Virus record (IMG/VR): IMGVR_UViG_3300050821_001740
Location: 1 to 55,257 of that record
DNA: 55,257 nt
Strand: one strand, 5' to 3'
Source of the DNA: a virus
Shown: piece by piece, positions 47,444-54,886 of the stretch
How positions within the stretch are numbered: the first letter of the stretch is position 1
How the letters are laid out: each line of letters opens with the position of its first letter
Notes under the pieces: generated by a model
The model's database searches: none
What the model was told of the DNA's origin: nothing
The model's input: the letters and a program-made list of their open reading frames with translations, nothing else
Position numbers and translations under genes: made by a program

Positions 47444-47475
47444 GCCACCGCGCGGCGTTCAAAGCCCGCGGTGGC
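47444..47475. promoter_or_regulatory. Strong hairpin in terminase-operon leader
   Basis: A 9-bp stem GCCACCGCG with CGCGGTGGC encloses an inner GGC/GCC pair and a short loop. It lies 57 bases upstream of the 108-residue gene and after the previous gene. No T run follows, so it may be a leader structure or factor-dependent stop rather than an intrinsic terminator. Confidence 0.45.
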
Positions 47476-47539
47476 ATTTGCGCGACCGGACCTAGTCGAC
47501 GGCGCGCCGGTTAGCGTAAGCACAACGGGCTAGGCGGTG

Positions 47540-47800
47540 TCAAGCGGCGTCGAGATAACCGAGCAAGTCCTGGTCAGTGAAGAATCTGGCCTGTCCAGTG
47601 GTCAGCACATCTTCCATGATGTCGGCAGCAAGCTTCGCTGCGGCTGGAGCCAGGATCTTGTCGAGGTAGATGTCCCAAGTCATGGCGAGGCTGAGCGGGG
47701 GCCGCACCACACTGACTGGCATCAAGCTCGCCGCGCGCACGATCGCTGGCGCCGCGAACAGCGTGCCTAGGCCGGCCATGAAGCGGCGGCGCTGGATCAT
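47540..47800 (-). CDS. Tat-signal-like small protein
   Basis: 86 residues. MIQRRRFMAGLGTLFAAPAI then VRAASLMPV is a twin-arginine-type signal with an AxA-like cleavage site. A short soluble part with YLDKILAPAAAKLAADIMED follows. The same signal is found in small phage proteins of unknown function. Export would be to the periplasm. Confidence 0.6.
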   Translation of the reverse strand: MIQRRRFMAGLGTLFAAPAIVRAASLMPVSVVRPPLSLAMTWDIYLDKILAPAAAKLAADIMEDVLTTGQARFFTDQDLLGYLDAA

Positions 47801-47982
47801 CTGGGCATCCAGGAGCGCCGGCCATATGGTGCCTTGTAAATCTTGCTGGGGCGCATCGAGTGCGCATGTTGCCCGTAAAGAACCGACTGCCCGTTTGGGC
47901 TACCTCTGCGACCCAATACGCGCACCGCAGGAACGAATGCCTTGCGACGTTCCACGCGTGTTTTTATATGTGTGCCAGCCAT
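47797..47982 (-). CDS. Small basic hypothetical protein
   Basis: 61 residues from the ATG at 47982, rich in Arg (THIKTRVERRKAFVPAVRVLGRR). No motif. The upstream ATG at 48006 lies inside the neighbour. May bind nucleic acid. Confidence 0.45.
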   Translation of the reverse strand: MAGTHIKTRVERRKAFVPAVRVLGRRGSPNGQSVLYGQHAHSMRPSKIYKAPYGRRSWMPR

Positions 47983-48179
47983 TAAACCTCGCCCTCCCCT
48001 GCGCACTCCTCGAACGTATCGTCAAACCGCCAGCCCGCCAGCGCCTGACGCCACAGACCAGCGATCTGTGGCGCACGCTCGCACACGTCCAGCGCCGAGG
48101 TGTCGGACGGATACTGGCGCTGCACGGCAGCAGCGTGCTCGCGCGTGAAGGTCGGGGCGTGGCCGGAGCGGAAGGTCAT
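47982..48179 (-). CDS. Small hypothetical protein
   Basis: 65 residues, mixed; VCERAPQIAGLWRQALAGWRF then DDTFEECAGEGEV. Overlaps both neighbours. No family recognised. Confidence 0.5.
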   Translation of the reverse strand: MTFRSGHAPTFTREHAAAVQRQYPSDTSALDVCERAPQIAGLWRQALAGWRFDDTFEECAGEGEV

Positions 48180-49000
48180 GAACTGTGCAACGCAAGCCAG
48201 ACGATAGCTATAATCATCACGCCCAGTATCGGCGCAAGGATCATGAGCGGATGACCTTCGCCTTCAGGTGGCCCGACGATGTCGACGCGGGTGGTCTGCG
48301 ACGACGGTGCGGGCGCGCTGTTCGCGGATGACTTTGCGTAGTACGTCTCTGCCGCATCGTCTGCTTCCGGCACGTCTTCCCCTTCCGTGCCCGGGCAGTA
48401 CGCCGCACGCAGTTCGCGGATGACCTTGCGGCGCTGGCCCAACGGCACGCCAACCACGCTGTCGATGCTCTCGACCATCGCGTATTCGGCTCGGTAGCCC
48501 AAGCTGTGCTCGACGACCTCGCCGTACAGCGCGACCTTGCCGATCGCGACACCGTGGCCCTTGCTGTAGCCGCGCGCGGCGTCGTGCAGATGCACGCCGG
48601 TGGTCTTAAACGCGTGGATGCCTGCGCTCGCAACGTCGCCGCTCATCGGCACGCCAGGCGCCCACATCTTGTCGACCGCGCCGCTGTAGAGATAGCCGTC
48701 GGGCCCGATCGGCCACACGCGATAGCCGATGATCTCGCCAACACGCATGCCTGCGTCTTCGAGCTTCGGCGGCGGGAGTGCAAAATTTGGCTGCGACGGA
48801 TAGTGCGCGGGCATGTTAACATAAGGAGCCGCGTAATACGCGCCGCCGTACTGGCGTGCGTTCTGCTGCGCGGCGAGCATCTGCATTTGCACATACTGCT
48901 GATGTGTCGCATGTTGCACAGCAACAAGCTGCTTTATCATGCTTTGGGCAATCTGGACCTCTCCCGCCTGACGGAACTTCGCGTATTCTTCCGGTGTCAT
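48176..49000 (-). CDS. Membrane-anchored conserved phage protein
   Basis: 274 residues from the ATG at 49000, with AGGA upstream. The N-terminal helical part has Gln- and Ala-rich stretches; the centre contains GYRVWPIGPDGYLYSGAVDK, KTTGVHLHDAARGYSK, and VALYGEVVEHSLGYRAEYA, a pattern typical of a phage conserved domain of unknown role. The C-terminus is one membrane helix (MILAPILGVMIIAIVWLAL). Confidence 0.7.
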   Translation of the reverse strand: MTPEEYAKFRQAGEVQIAQSMIKQLVAVQHATHQQYVQMQMLAAQQNARQYGGAYYAAPYVNMPAHYPSQPNFALPPPKLEDAGMRVGEIIGYRVWPIGPDGYLYSGAVDKMWAPGVPMSGDVASAGIHAFKTTGVHLHDAARGYSKGHGVAIGKVALYGEVVEHSLGYRAEYAMVESIDSVVGVPLGQRRKVIRELRAAYCPGTEGEDVPEADDAAETYYAKSSANSAPAPSSQTTRVDIVGPPEGEGHPLMILAPILGVMIIAIVWLALHSS

Positions 49001-49056
49001 CGCATGTCCTATCTTCGCCGCCAACCCACTGAGCCCCACAACGGGGCCAGGACAAT

Positions 49057-49218
49057 TTATGCCGACCCGACCGGTTCGGTCTCCCGCTCGGCCGGCTGCG
49101 GCACGCTCGGCGCGGGTTCACCGTGTTGCGGCCGCGGCGTGATCGTGTCGGGCTGCACGACTGGGTGCTTGACCGGGATCACCTGATGCCGACGCTGCGG
49201 TTCACCGATATTGGCCAT
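49057..49218 (-). CDS. Small Pro-rich protein
   Basis: 53 residues, translated by hand, with many Pro/Gln/Arg (PQRRHQVIPVKHPVVQPDTI). Probably disordered. Preceded by a purine-rich site, gggaga. No known family. Confidence 0.5.
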   Translation of the reverse strand: MANIGEPQRRHQVIPVKHPVVQPDTITPRPQHGEPAPSVPQPAERETEPVGSA

Positions 49219-49256
49219 GGCGCGATCTCCCTTCGCGAAGTTCGGCTCAAACTATA

Positions 49257-49796
49257 TCAAACCGCCGCGAGCTGCGCTACCCCCAACGTGACCGGATGCG
49301 CGCCGCCGTCGAACAACGCCCGCACGCGCTCGGCCCCGCGTAGCTCTAGGATCTTACCCGTCCAGCCTGAATAGGCGCCTTCGATTACACGAATTCGTTG
49401 TTGCCTCTGGAAGCGCATTAGCCGGCCGGTGGATGGGGTCTGGGGGATCGGGCCACCTGGATGCGCCCCTAGCCCCATCAACATGGCCACGGCGGCGTCC
49501 GCAACTTGGCTAGGCCATATGCCAAAATCCGTTTCTTTACGACGCAAGCCGCGCACGAGCCCGATCACTCCCGCCCATTCTTCGATTTCCGCATGGGGCT
49601 TCGCCAGATCGAGCCGCGGTAGCACGTAGCCCGGCAGATATGGCACCAGCTCCGTACGCCCTTTCGCCCGCCCGCGCCCGCCAATCCATACCTCCTCGAG
49701 CGGCAGCCAGTGTTCTATTTCCGCGGTTTTCAGCCGTTCCGCAATGCGCTCTTCGGCGCCGCAGATCACGTGCAGGGCGTACCAAGCTAGCGCCAC
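49257..49796 (-). CDS. NusG-like transcription antiterminator
   Basis: 179 residues. N-terminal NGN-like domain (WYALHVICGAEERIAERL then VPYLPGYVLPRL) and a KOW motif at 134-160 (RIRVIEGAYSGWTGKILELRG). Binds RNA polymerase and reduces pausing or termination, as do RfaH and NusG. It starts at GTG 49796 one base into a leader-ORF stop. Probably regulates read-through of the long late operon. Confidence 0.88.
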   Translation of the reverse strand: MALAWYALHVICGAEERIAERLKTAEIEHWLPLEEVWIGGRGRAKGRTELVPYLPGYVLPRLDLAKPHAEIEEWAGVIGLVRGLRRKETDFGIWPSQVADAAVAMLMGLGAHPGGPIPQTPSTGRLMRFQRQQRIRVIEGAYSGWTGKILELRGAERVRALFDGGAHPVTLGVAQLAAV

Positions 49797-49852
49797 TAGG
49801 AGGGCATTCCGTTAGCGTTTTTCGCATGTTGCGGGACTGACTGGTTTCGCAT
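49796..49852 (-). CDS. Leader ORF of the antiterminator gene
   Basis: 18 residues, ATG 49852 with GGGAG upstream; its TAG overlaps the GTG start of the NusG-like gene (TAGTG). This could couple translation. Sequence: basic and Asn-rich, no motif. Confidence 0.4.
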   Translation of the reverse strand: MRNQSVPQHAKNANGMPS

Positions 49853-49970
49853 TTTCCACTCCCTACCCGATATGCCGAGTTACCACATGCTGTGGCCGCC
49901 GGGCAAGCGGGACACAAGTCGGGTAGTGTCTGGTAGGTCGAGCGGTTCATCCAGCGGCGGGGATCGGTGG
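49853..49970 (-). promoter_or_regulatory. Intergenic leader with inverted repeat before antiterminator
   Basis: 118 bases. A perfect 8-bp inverted repeat, CTACCCGA at 49863-49870 and TCGGGTAG at 49919-49926, frames 48 bases. No convincing promoter. It may be a regulatory site or long hairpin of the NusG-like gene message. Confidence 0.4.
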
Positions 49971-50459
49971 TCATGGGGATTGCTCGGCGAGGACGTGCGC
50001 GGGGACCTTGCAGCCGGGCTGCCCAGGCGCAGGGCCCAGGAACCCAGGCCAGAATTTCCCGACCCCAGCATACTTGCGCAGCCGGCGGCGCCACACGTCG
50101 TCCGAGGCCGTCGCTTCTGGGCCAGCATTAGCCGTCGGACCCCTGCAAGCCTCCCGGATTGCACCGATCGTCGGCCAGCGCTCGACCTTGTGGTTGCGCC
50201 TGACTTCGCGCCAACCGCGCTCAAGGTCTGCTGCGGAGAATTCCGAGAGGTCTTCGACATAGGCGCGAATGCCCGTGACAGCGAGGTCGAGCATTTCGTT
50301 TTCATCATCCGCTCGAAACGGCGGGTAGTACAGGCTCAGCATCTCCGTCAGGCAATAGGCCCAAACCCTCGCGTAGACGTCGCTGCTGCCTTTCCACAAC
50401 GGCTTGCACCCGAGCTGCACTTCGGCCGGCTTCGGTTTCGTCGGTTTGGTGGCGCCCAT
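49971..50459 (-). CDS. Replication-region protein, helicase-loader-like position
   Basis: 162 residues from the ATG at 50459 (GAGGGGG at suitable spacing). N-terminal basic part, then helical EMLSLYYPPFRADDENE, VTGIRAYVEDLSEFS and ERGWREVRRNHKVERWPTI, a pattern known in phage replication proteins that replace or load helicase. No P-loop seen. Overlaps the end of the upstream gene by 155 bases. Confidence 0.6.
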   Translation of the reverse strand: MGATKPTKPKPAEVQLGCKPLWKGSSDVYARVWAYCLTEMLSLYYPPFRADDENEMLDLAVTGIRAYVEDLSEFSAADLERGWREVRRNHKVERWPTIGAIREACRGPTANAGPEATASDDVWRRRLRKYAGVGKFWPGFLGPAPGQPGCKVPAHVLAEQSP

Positions 50460-51141
50460 TCGCTTGGCCCCCTCTTGGGTTGCGATCAAGATAGCTCAAA
50501 ATCCAGTTCTGCCACGTCTTGTCCCAGTCCAATTTACGCCCTGCCGCGCCAGGCTTGGCGAGCCAGTGGTTTCGAAAGCGCTCCGTCTCGCGATCGATCT
50601 CGGCTTGAGCGAGGCCCTTGGCGACGGCATAGGCTCGGCCGTCATCCGAGAGCATCCATTCAGTCGCCAACCGAACCCCGCGTGCGGCTTGCTTAGGGGA
50701 TTCTTCCGAACGCAGTGAGGAAGAATCCTTATTCTCTTCTACTCTCCTCTCCTCTCCTCTAGAGTTTCCGTGGGTTTCACTGCGTTTCAAGGCGTTTCGA
50801 TGTCGGCGAACGCGTTCCGTTGAGTTATCCTCCCGTTTCGGCTGCCGTTTTTCCCAGTTCCTAAGTCTTTGATTTACAATCATTTCCTTGTCTTGAAACG
50901 CACGTAACGCGTTACACAATGTTTCATGCTCGAAACCGGAGAAGGCGGCGTAGGATTCGATGTCGAAACCGGCGACGGATCCCCGGTCATCATGTTGGCT
51001 CGCGTAGTCCTCTAGCGCCCACCAGAAACACGCCACCGTTCCTGGAACACATGTAACGCTTTGTAACGCAGAAACGCGTTTCGCTATTGCGAGCCACTTC
51101 GGATCGGTTGGTGCGCCATGGTAGGATCGGAACCAATCCAC
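50305..51141 (-). CDS. Replication initiation-like protein, GTG start
   Basis: 278 residues from GTG 51141, giving VDWFRSYHGAPTDPKWLAIA at the N-terminus, a typical phage replication protein start. Middle contains YASQHDDRGSVAGFDIESYAAF and FEHETLCNALRAFQ, a winged-helix-like region, then a charged linker (KREDNSTERVRRHRN). Overlaps the next gene by a long 155-base stretch. Upstream frame to 51255 is rejected. Confidence 0.7.
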   Translation of the reverse strand: MDWFRSYHGAPTDPKWLAIAKRVSALQSVTCVPGTVACFWWALEDYASQHDDRGSVAGFDIESYAAFSGFEHETLCNALRAFQDKEMIVNQRLRNWEKRQPKREDNSTERVRRHRNALKRSETHGNSRGEERRVEENKDSSSLRSEESPKQAARGVRLATEWMLSDDGRAYAVAKGLAQAEIDRETERFRNHWLAKPGAAGRKLDWDKTWQNWILSYLDRNPRGGQANGRHQTDETEAGRSAARVQAVVERQQRRLREGLGLLPDGDAEPVLPAVSSG

Positions 51142-51145
51142 GAGA

Positions 51146-51373
51146 TCACGCCGCCTCCACGATGTCGCAGATGAGCGTGATCCAGGCTTGGGCGATGGCC
51201 TTGATGGCATCCTCTTCGGTGGGCGCGCGGCCGACAGGGAGAGGCGCCTGGCCATGCTCGAGAATGATGCGCCAGACCGGCCAGCCGCAGACGTTGGTGA
51301 GCCATGCGACGTGCTCGCGCGCGACTTCCTCGGCGAGCGGCGTGGGGAGCTTGGCGAGCCTGCGGACGGTCAT
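51146..51373 (-). CDS. Hypothetical helical protein
   Basis: 75 residues. AKLPTPLAEEVAREHVAWL then WRIILEHGQAPLPVG and EEDAIKAIAQAWITLICD. Four bases between this stop and the next GTG. No motif. Confidence 0.55.
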   Translation of the reverse strand: MTVRRLAKLPTPLAEEVAREHVAWLTNVCGWPVWRIILEHGQAPLPVGRAPTEEDAIKAIAQAWITLICDIVEAA

Positions 51374-51528
51374 GCGGCACCGTCTGGCGTGGGCTTCTCG
51401 GGAGCCGCCGCGCGAGCGCGCTGGTCAGCTATCCGCAAGGTCTGGTGGCCCCACGATCCGAACGGCCCACGGGCGGCACGCGGCGCTTGAATTTCCGGGT
51501 CGGGTTGGGTATCTGATCTGTCAGCCAT
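51370..51528 (-). CDS. Small hypothetical protein
   Basis: 52 residues, translated by hand. N-terminal acidic (DRSDTQPDPEIQ), then FGSWGHQTLRIADQRARAAA. The stop overlaps the next start (ATGA). No family. Confidence 0.5.
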   Translation of the reverse strand: MADRSDTQPDPEIQAPRAARGPFGSWGHQTLRIADQRARAAAPEKPTPDGAA

Positions 51529-51556
51529 GCGCGTGGTCTCGCGTTATCGGCTAGAG

Positions 51557-51586
51557 GCCCGGCGGCGACTGAGCATCGCCCCGGGC
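51557..51586. terminator. Possible factor-dependent hairpin after methyltransferase-like gene
   Basis: An 11-bp stem with one bulge, GCCCGGCGGCGA pairing with TCGCCCCGGGC, loop of seven bases. It lies in a 108-base gap between two leftward genes. There is no T run on either strand, so it may be a leader structure or a weak stop. Confidence 0.4.
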
Positions 51587-51636
51587 TTCGCCATTTGTGC
51601 TAGAGATTTTTGCAGGCGTCAAGGCGCGTTCCGCCG

Positions 51637-52221
51637 TCACGGCGCCCACTCCAACTGAGGTGGCCCCGGCTCCCTGCAAAAATCCCATACGTACCAAGAA
51701 AAATTGAAGCGCGGCGACGCCTTGTCGCTGTCGGACCAGCGCGGGCGTTTCGTCAACGTGATCTTGCGATCGAACGCCGGATGATCGGCGAACAACGAGC
51801 GACGCTGCTTCGCGCAGTCGTACTCATGACGCTGCAGGACAGCGACCTTGGCCGCCCAATGCTCGGCGATCCACAGCGCATGCGCAATGAATTTGTCGCT
51901 GCCCTCATAGGGGAAATTGGCCACAATCGCGTCAATAGCAGTCGCGCCGATCGAGAAGAAGTCGCGCATCTGAGCAAGGCAACCATAGTCCTTGATGTCG
52001 CTAGCCAGAACGTGGTGGCCAGCAGTGCGGAGGACGCCGACGATCGCGCCGTCACCGCACGCCGGCTCCATGATCACGCGGCCGAATTTCACCTTGCTGA
52101 GCAGGGCTTCCGTGCACCAAACTGGCGTGCGGTAGAAGTCCAGCGGAATTCTGTCGTAGCCCGATTCGCCGAGCGTTGCCGCCCGTCGCGATTTCGGCGC
52201 CTTCAGATCAAGCTCGGCCAT
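51637..52221 (-). CDS. Adenine DNA methyltransferase-like protein with NFPY
   Basis: 194 residues. SAM-binding motif MEPACGDGAIVGVL (51-64) and catalytic motif ANFPYE (101-106), where the usual (D/N)PPY has Phe in place of the first Pro. This occurs in some Dam-like enzymes of phages, but activity is unproven. The C-terminus RFNFSWYVWDF is typical. Lies beside a GcrA-like gene, whose bacterial relatives read methylated sites. Confidence 0.8.
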   Translation of the reverse strand: MAELDLKAPKSRRAATLGESGYDRIPLDFYRTPVWCTEALLSKVKFGRVIMEPACGDGAIVGVLRTAGHHVLASDIKDYGCLAQMRDFFSIGATAIDAIVANFPYEGSDKFIAHALWIAEHWAAKVAVLQRHEYDCAKQRRSLFADHPAFDRKITLTKRPRWSDSDKASPRFNFSWYVWDFCREPGPPQLEWAP

Positions 52222-52417
52222 GCTTCACTCGCACCCGAGGCTTTGGCGCATAGAGCTTCCCGAGTTCGTCCAGGCTCAAGCCTTCGTGCTCAGCGGGGAG
52301 CTTGATCGGAGGCTTGAGCAACGGCCGCAGGAACTTCTCCGCTGGCTTCATGTCGTCGGGCGTCGTCTCAAGGCTGATCGAGCCGCGCATCGTGGCGCGC
52401 AGGTAGAGGATCGTCAC
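52208..52417 (-). CDS. Small hypothetical protein, GTG start
   Basis: 69 residues. GTG overlaps the GcrA-like stop (GTGA). Helical and basic (LRPLLKPPIKLPAEHEGLSL then LGKLYAPKPRVRVKHG). No family; may be a partner of the adjacent methyltransferase-like protein. Confidence 0.5.
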   Translation of the reverse strand: MTILYLRATMRGSISLETTPDDMKPAEKFLRPLLKPPIKLPAEHEGLSLDELGKLYAPKPRVRVKHGRA

Positions 52418-52605
52418 AGCGTCGAGCCCGGCCGGATCGGCGATGGCCGCGGCGGCAAGCCCAGTCGGTTGACTTTGCCGGCCACGCTGTTCTTGGTCGT
52501 GCCGAGAACGCGAGCGATCTGAGTGCAGGTATTCCCGAGTGCCCAGAGGCGACGCAAGGTCTTGATCTGGTCCGGAGTCCAGGGGATGATTTGGTTGAAG
52601 TTCAT
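52414..52605 (-). CDS. GcrA-like regulator
   Basis: 63 residues. WTPDQIKTLRRLWALGNT then IARVLGTTKNSVAGKVNRLG and RPSPIRP match the GcrA family: an HTH that senses methylated GANTC at promoters and recruits sigma70 RNA polymerase in alphaproteobacteria. The full family protein is longer (about 170); here only the N-terminal DNA-binding domain is kept. It may compete with host GcrA or be a phage promoter regulator. Confidence 0.82.
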   Translation of the reverse strand: MNFNQIIPWTPDQIKTLRRLWALGNTCTQIARVLGTTKNSVAGKVNRLGLPPRPSPIRPGSTL

Positions 52606-52758
52606 TCAGAAAGCCCCGGTCATGCGGCCGAGCGCGAAGGCTCCGTAGAGTAGAAGCCCAGCGCCGCACCAAGTAATCACGGCGAGCGCCAGCATCTCCC
52701 GCGCGCTCGGCGCGGCCTCGCACTCAAGATCGTCGGGGTTGTCGATGTCACGGAGCAT
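52606..52758 (-). CDS. Small single-helix membrane protein
   Basis: 50 residues. Acidic N-terminus then one membrane helix (LAVITWCGAGLLLYGAFALG). The ATG 52758 lies five bases after the previous stop. Function unknown. Confidence 0.45.
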   Translation of the reverse strand: MLRDIDNPDDLECEAAPSAREMLALAVITWCGAGLLLYGAFALGRMTGAF

Positions 52759-52763
52759 GGGGA

Positions 52764-53048
52764 TCACCTTCGCTGAAAGAGGAGGCCCAAAGTCTTGCGC
52801 CCTTCGGAGCTCGCGGCCCAGTCGTCGGATTCCTCCTTGGTCGCGTCGAACTCGCCGTTGACGTGGCGAGCGCGGAGCGCCATGGCGGCCGGCGTGCCTA
52901 CCGCCGCGAGATCGGCCGCAAGCTGCAGACATGGCGTGTCGAGCGGCGACAGGAAGTCGTGGTAGTATCCCGTCGCCGCCTTCGCCGCCATCTCGGGCAA
53001 GCCGGCCTTGGTCAACTCGGCCGCAAGAATGTCCTTGGTGTGCATCAT
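52764..53048 (-). CDS. Conserved hypothetical early protein
   Basis: 94 residues. AAELTKAGLPEMAAKAATGYY then DFLSPLDTPCLQLAADLAAVG and a C-terminal FDATKEESDDWAASSEG is a phage pattern of unknown function. Good ribosome site GAGAGG. Overlaps the previous stop (TGATG). Confidence 0.6.
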   Translation of the reverse strand: MMHTKDILAAELTKAGLPEMAAKAATGYYHDFLSPLDTPCLQLAADLAAVGTPAAMALRARHVNGEFDATKEESDDWAASSEGRKTLGLLFQRR

Positions 53049-53275
53049 GAACCTCTCAGACCACGGAGGATCGCGCCAGCAACCGCAGCGCTGCCAACCT
53101 CGCCGTAAGCGTTCGGGCTGTTGAGCGCGTCGGCGATCCGTCGTAAGCTGATGGCGATCGACGTAAGGGCCGCATCGCGATCAACCATCGCAATCTCGGG
53201 CTCAAGGCGCTCGACCGTGCCGAGATAGGCATCGACTTTTCGGCCAGCGAATTCGGCCTCGGACTGGTCACTCAC
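53045..53275 (-). CDS. Hypothetical early protein
   Basis: 76 residues. YLGTVERLEPEIAMVDRDAA and SLRRIADALNSPNAYGEVG, mainly helical. No family. Confidence 0.55.
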   Translation of the reverse strand: MSDQSEAEFAGRKVDAYLGTVERLEPEIAMVDRDAALTSIAISLRRIADALNSPNAYGEVGSAAVAGAILRGLRGS

Positions 53276-53287
53276 TGCACTACCTCC

Positions 53288-53476
53288 CTACGAGAATATG
53301 TCGTCAACCGTCTGAGGTTGGACATAGCGGCGGCGCCGAGCCGGCATCCAGCGGTCCAGGATTTCGGCAAGCGGCTTGCCTTCGGCGCCAGACTGGATCT
53401 GCGCTTGGTCGAGGCGATCGAGTAGAGCGAGCGCCAGCGCCGATTGCGGCGCGTATAGCTGGGCGTAGGAGAGCAT
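53288..53476 (-). CDS. Hypothetical early protein
   Basis: 62 residues from the ATG at 53476. LALALLDRLDQAQIQSG and RRRRYVQPQTVDDIFS. No family. Lies directly after the Cro/YdaS-like regulator. Confidence 0.5.
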   Translation of the reverse strand: MLSYAQLYAPQSALALALLDRLDQAQIQSGAEGKPLAEILDRWMPARRRRYVQPQTVDDIFS

Positions 53477-53483
53477 GGGGACA

Positions 53484-53708
53484 TCAGGCGGCGTTCCCGA
53501 ACAGGTCGGGGCGCAGTTGCTGGCGTGTGACTTGGCGCCGGGTGACACGCTCGATGGCAATCGCCTGGTGGGCTGGGACACCGCGGCGCGCTATATTGAG
53601 CCAGTATGACACGAGGCTTTGCGACACTCCCAGGCGCTTGGCCAACGGGGTTTGCCCTTTGAAAATCTCAATCGCGCGCCGGAGCGCTGCATCTTGCCCG
53701 TTGTGCAT
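53484..53708 (-). CDS. Cro/YdaS-like HTH regulator
   Basis: 74 residues from the ATG at 53708. IEIFKGQTPLAKRLGVSQS then VSYWLNIARRGVPAHQAIAI and LRPDLF are the YdaS/Cro family HTH pattern. Lies divergently from the ParB-like gene across a 116-base control region, as a phage repressor-like regulator would. Confidence 0.8.
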   Translation of the reverse strand: MHNGQDAALRRAIEIFKGQTPLAKRLGVSQSLVSYWLNIARRGVPAHQAIAIERVTRRQVTRQQLRPDLFGNAA

Positions 53709-53824
53709 GCGCACATGGTACGGCAGCCGGCGCTGCGGCGTCAATCAAAAATCGATATCAAATAATTGTTGACTTGGCCCGGTGCCCCGCTATCATGTGG
53801 CCTATCACCAACGGAGTCAGCGCA
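53709..53824. promoter_or_regulatory. Divergent control region between Cro-like and ParB-like genes
   Basis: A rightward promoter TTGACT (53769-53774), 16-base spacer, TATCAT (53791-53796), 29 bases before the ParB-like ATG. The region upstream is AT-rich and holds short inverted repeats with TCAA/TTGA (gtcaatcaaaaatcg...), a plausible operator for the Cro/YdaS-like protein. Leftward promoter not certain. Confidence 0.6.
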
Positions 53825-54886
53825 ATGGCCACGGCACCCACGGCACCCACGGCACCCACGGCACCCGATAGCCGTGCCGAGGCCGCGCTCTCCACTCTCA
53901 AAAGTGAGTTACGCGTGGTCACGCCCGAGATCGCTAAGGCCCTTCGCGAAACCTGCCAGTACGACCGGCAGCGGCCGATCAGCGACGCGCACGTCGCCCG
54001 ACTGGCCGACGAAATGCAGGCCTCGCGCTTCATTCAGGGCACGCAAATCCATCTAGTCAATCTCGCCGATCAACTCGCGATCATCAACGGCAATCATACG
54101 CTTGAGGCCGTGATCGCGAGTGGGCTGCCGCAAGCACTAACGCTGCTCTACACCGACGTTCGTAACGAAGACGAGGCCGCGCGGCTTTACGCGCGCCACG
54201 ATATCGGCCGCTCGCGTAACTGGGCCGATATGACGCGCGCCAGCGGGCTCGACAAAGTAATCCATCTCGACAAGAACTACATGAACAAGTTCGGCGGTGC
54301 AATCGCATGGATCATCTGCGATTTCAACGATCCCCACGCATCGGGGATCACCACGCATAGCACCAAAGAAAGAATCGCGCTCAAGAACCGCGTGCGCTCG
54401 CGCGACATCCGCATGGACATCATGCGGGACTACCGCGAAGCCGCCGATATGTATGTGGCGGCCGTGACGAAGGGGCGCATCAACGTCCAGCGCCTTCTGC
54501 AACGCGCCGCCGTCTTTAGCGTCGGCCTGGAGACCTTCAAGCACCAGCCCTCGCTGGGCGGCGAGTTCTGGGAAACGATGGCGCTCGACGATGGCCTCAA
54601 GCGCAATGACCCGCGCAAGCGACTGCTCAACTATCTCGGCGATCAGGTGAAGTACCGCGCGCAGCCCAATCTTTCGCGGATCGTCGCATTCGCCTGGAAT
54701 GCCTTCTTCGACAAGCAGGAGGAGATCGGCAAACTTCAGGGCGAGACGTCGCAACCTTTCGTGCTCAAAGGCACACCTTGGACTGGCAAGAAGGCTGCGC
54801 CGGTCAAGGCTTCGGACGTCAAAACCAGTAAGCCCGTGCTCAAGACCGGTGTCGGCGCCGACGGTCGCGCGAAGGTATCGGTCTGA
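53825..54886 (+). CDS. ParB/Srx-like protein
   Basis: 353 residues from the ATG at 53825. The ParB N-terminal pattern ISDAHVARLADEMQ, then TQIHLVNLADQ and IINGNHTLEAVIAS, then DEAARLYARHDIG is seen, a fold that binds nucleotides in ParB, Srx and phage nuclease relatives. C-terminal part helical with SLGGEFWETMALDDGLKR. The N-terminus has four APT repeats from a 9-bp repeat. Function in the phage (nuclease, antirestriction, replication control) is unknown. Confidence 0.75.
   Translation: MATAPTAPTAPTAPDSRAEAALSTLKSELRVVTPEIAKALRETCQYDRQRPISDAHVARLADEMQASRFIQGTQIHLVNLADQLAIINGNHTLEAVIASGLPQALTLLYTDVRNEDEAARLYARHDIGRSRNWADMTRASGLDKVIHLDKNYMNKFGGAIAWIICDFNDPHASGITTHSTKERIALKNRVRSRDIRMDIMRDYREAADMYVAAVTKGRINVQRLLQRAAVFSVGLETFKHQPSLGGEFWETMALDDGLKRNDPRKRLLNYLGDQVKYRAQPNLSRIVAFAWNAFFDKQEEIGKLQGETSQPFVLKGTPWTGKKAAPVKASDVKTSKPVLKTGVGADGRAKVSV

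Noticed and set aside
49537-49974. 145-codon leftward frame whose ATG overlaps the upstream stop (ATGA)
   Set aside because: The good start position and a CPACPAAT cluster are suggestive, but most of it overlaps the NusG-like gene in another frame and becomes Arg-rich. Not called without homologue evidence.
53774-53824. Upstream start for the ParB-like gene (GTG/ATG at 53774)
   Set aside because: It would begin within the promoter (between -35 and -10) and lacks a ribosome site; the ATG at 53825 is better.
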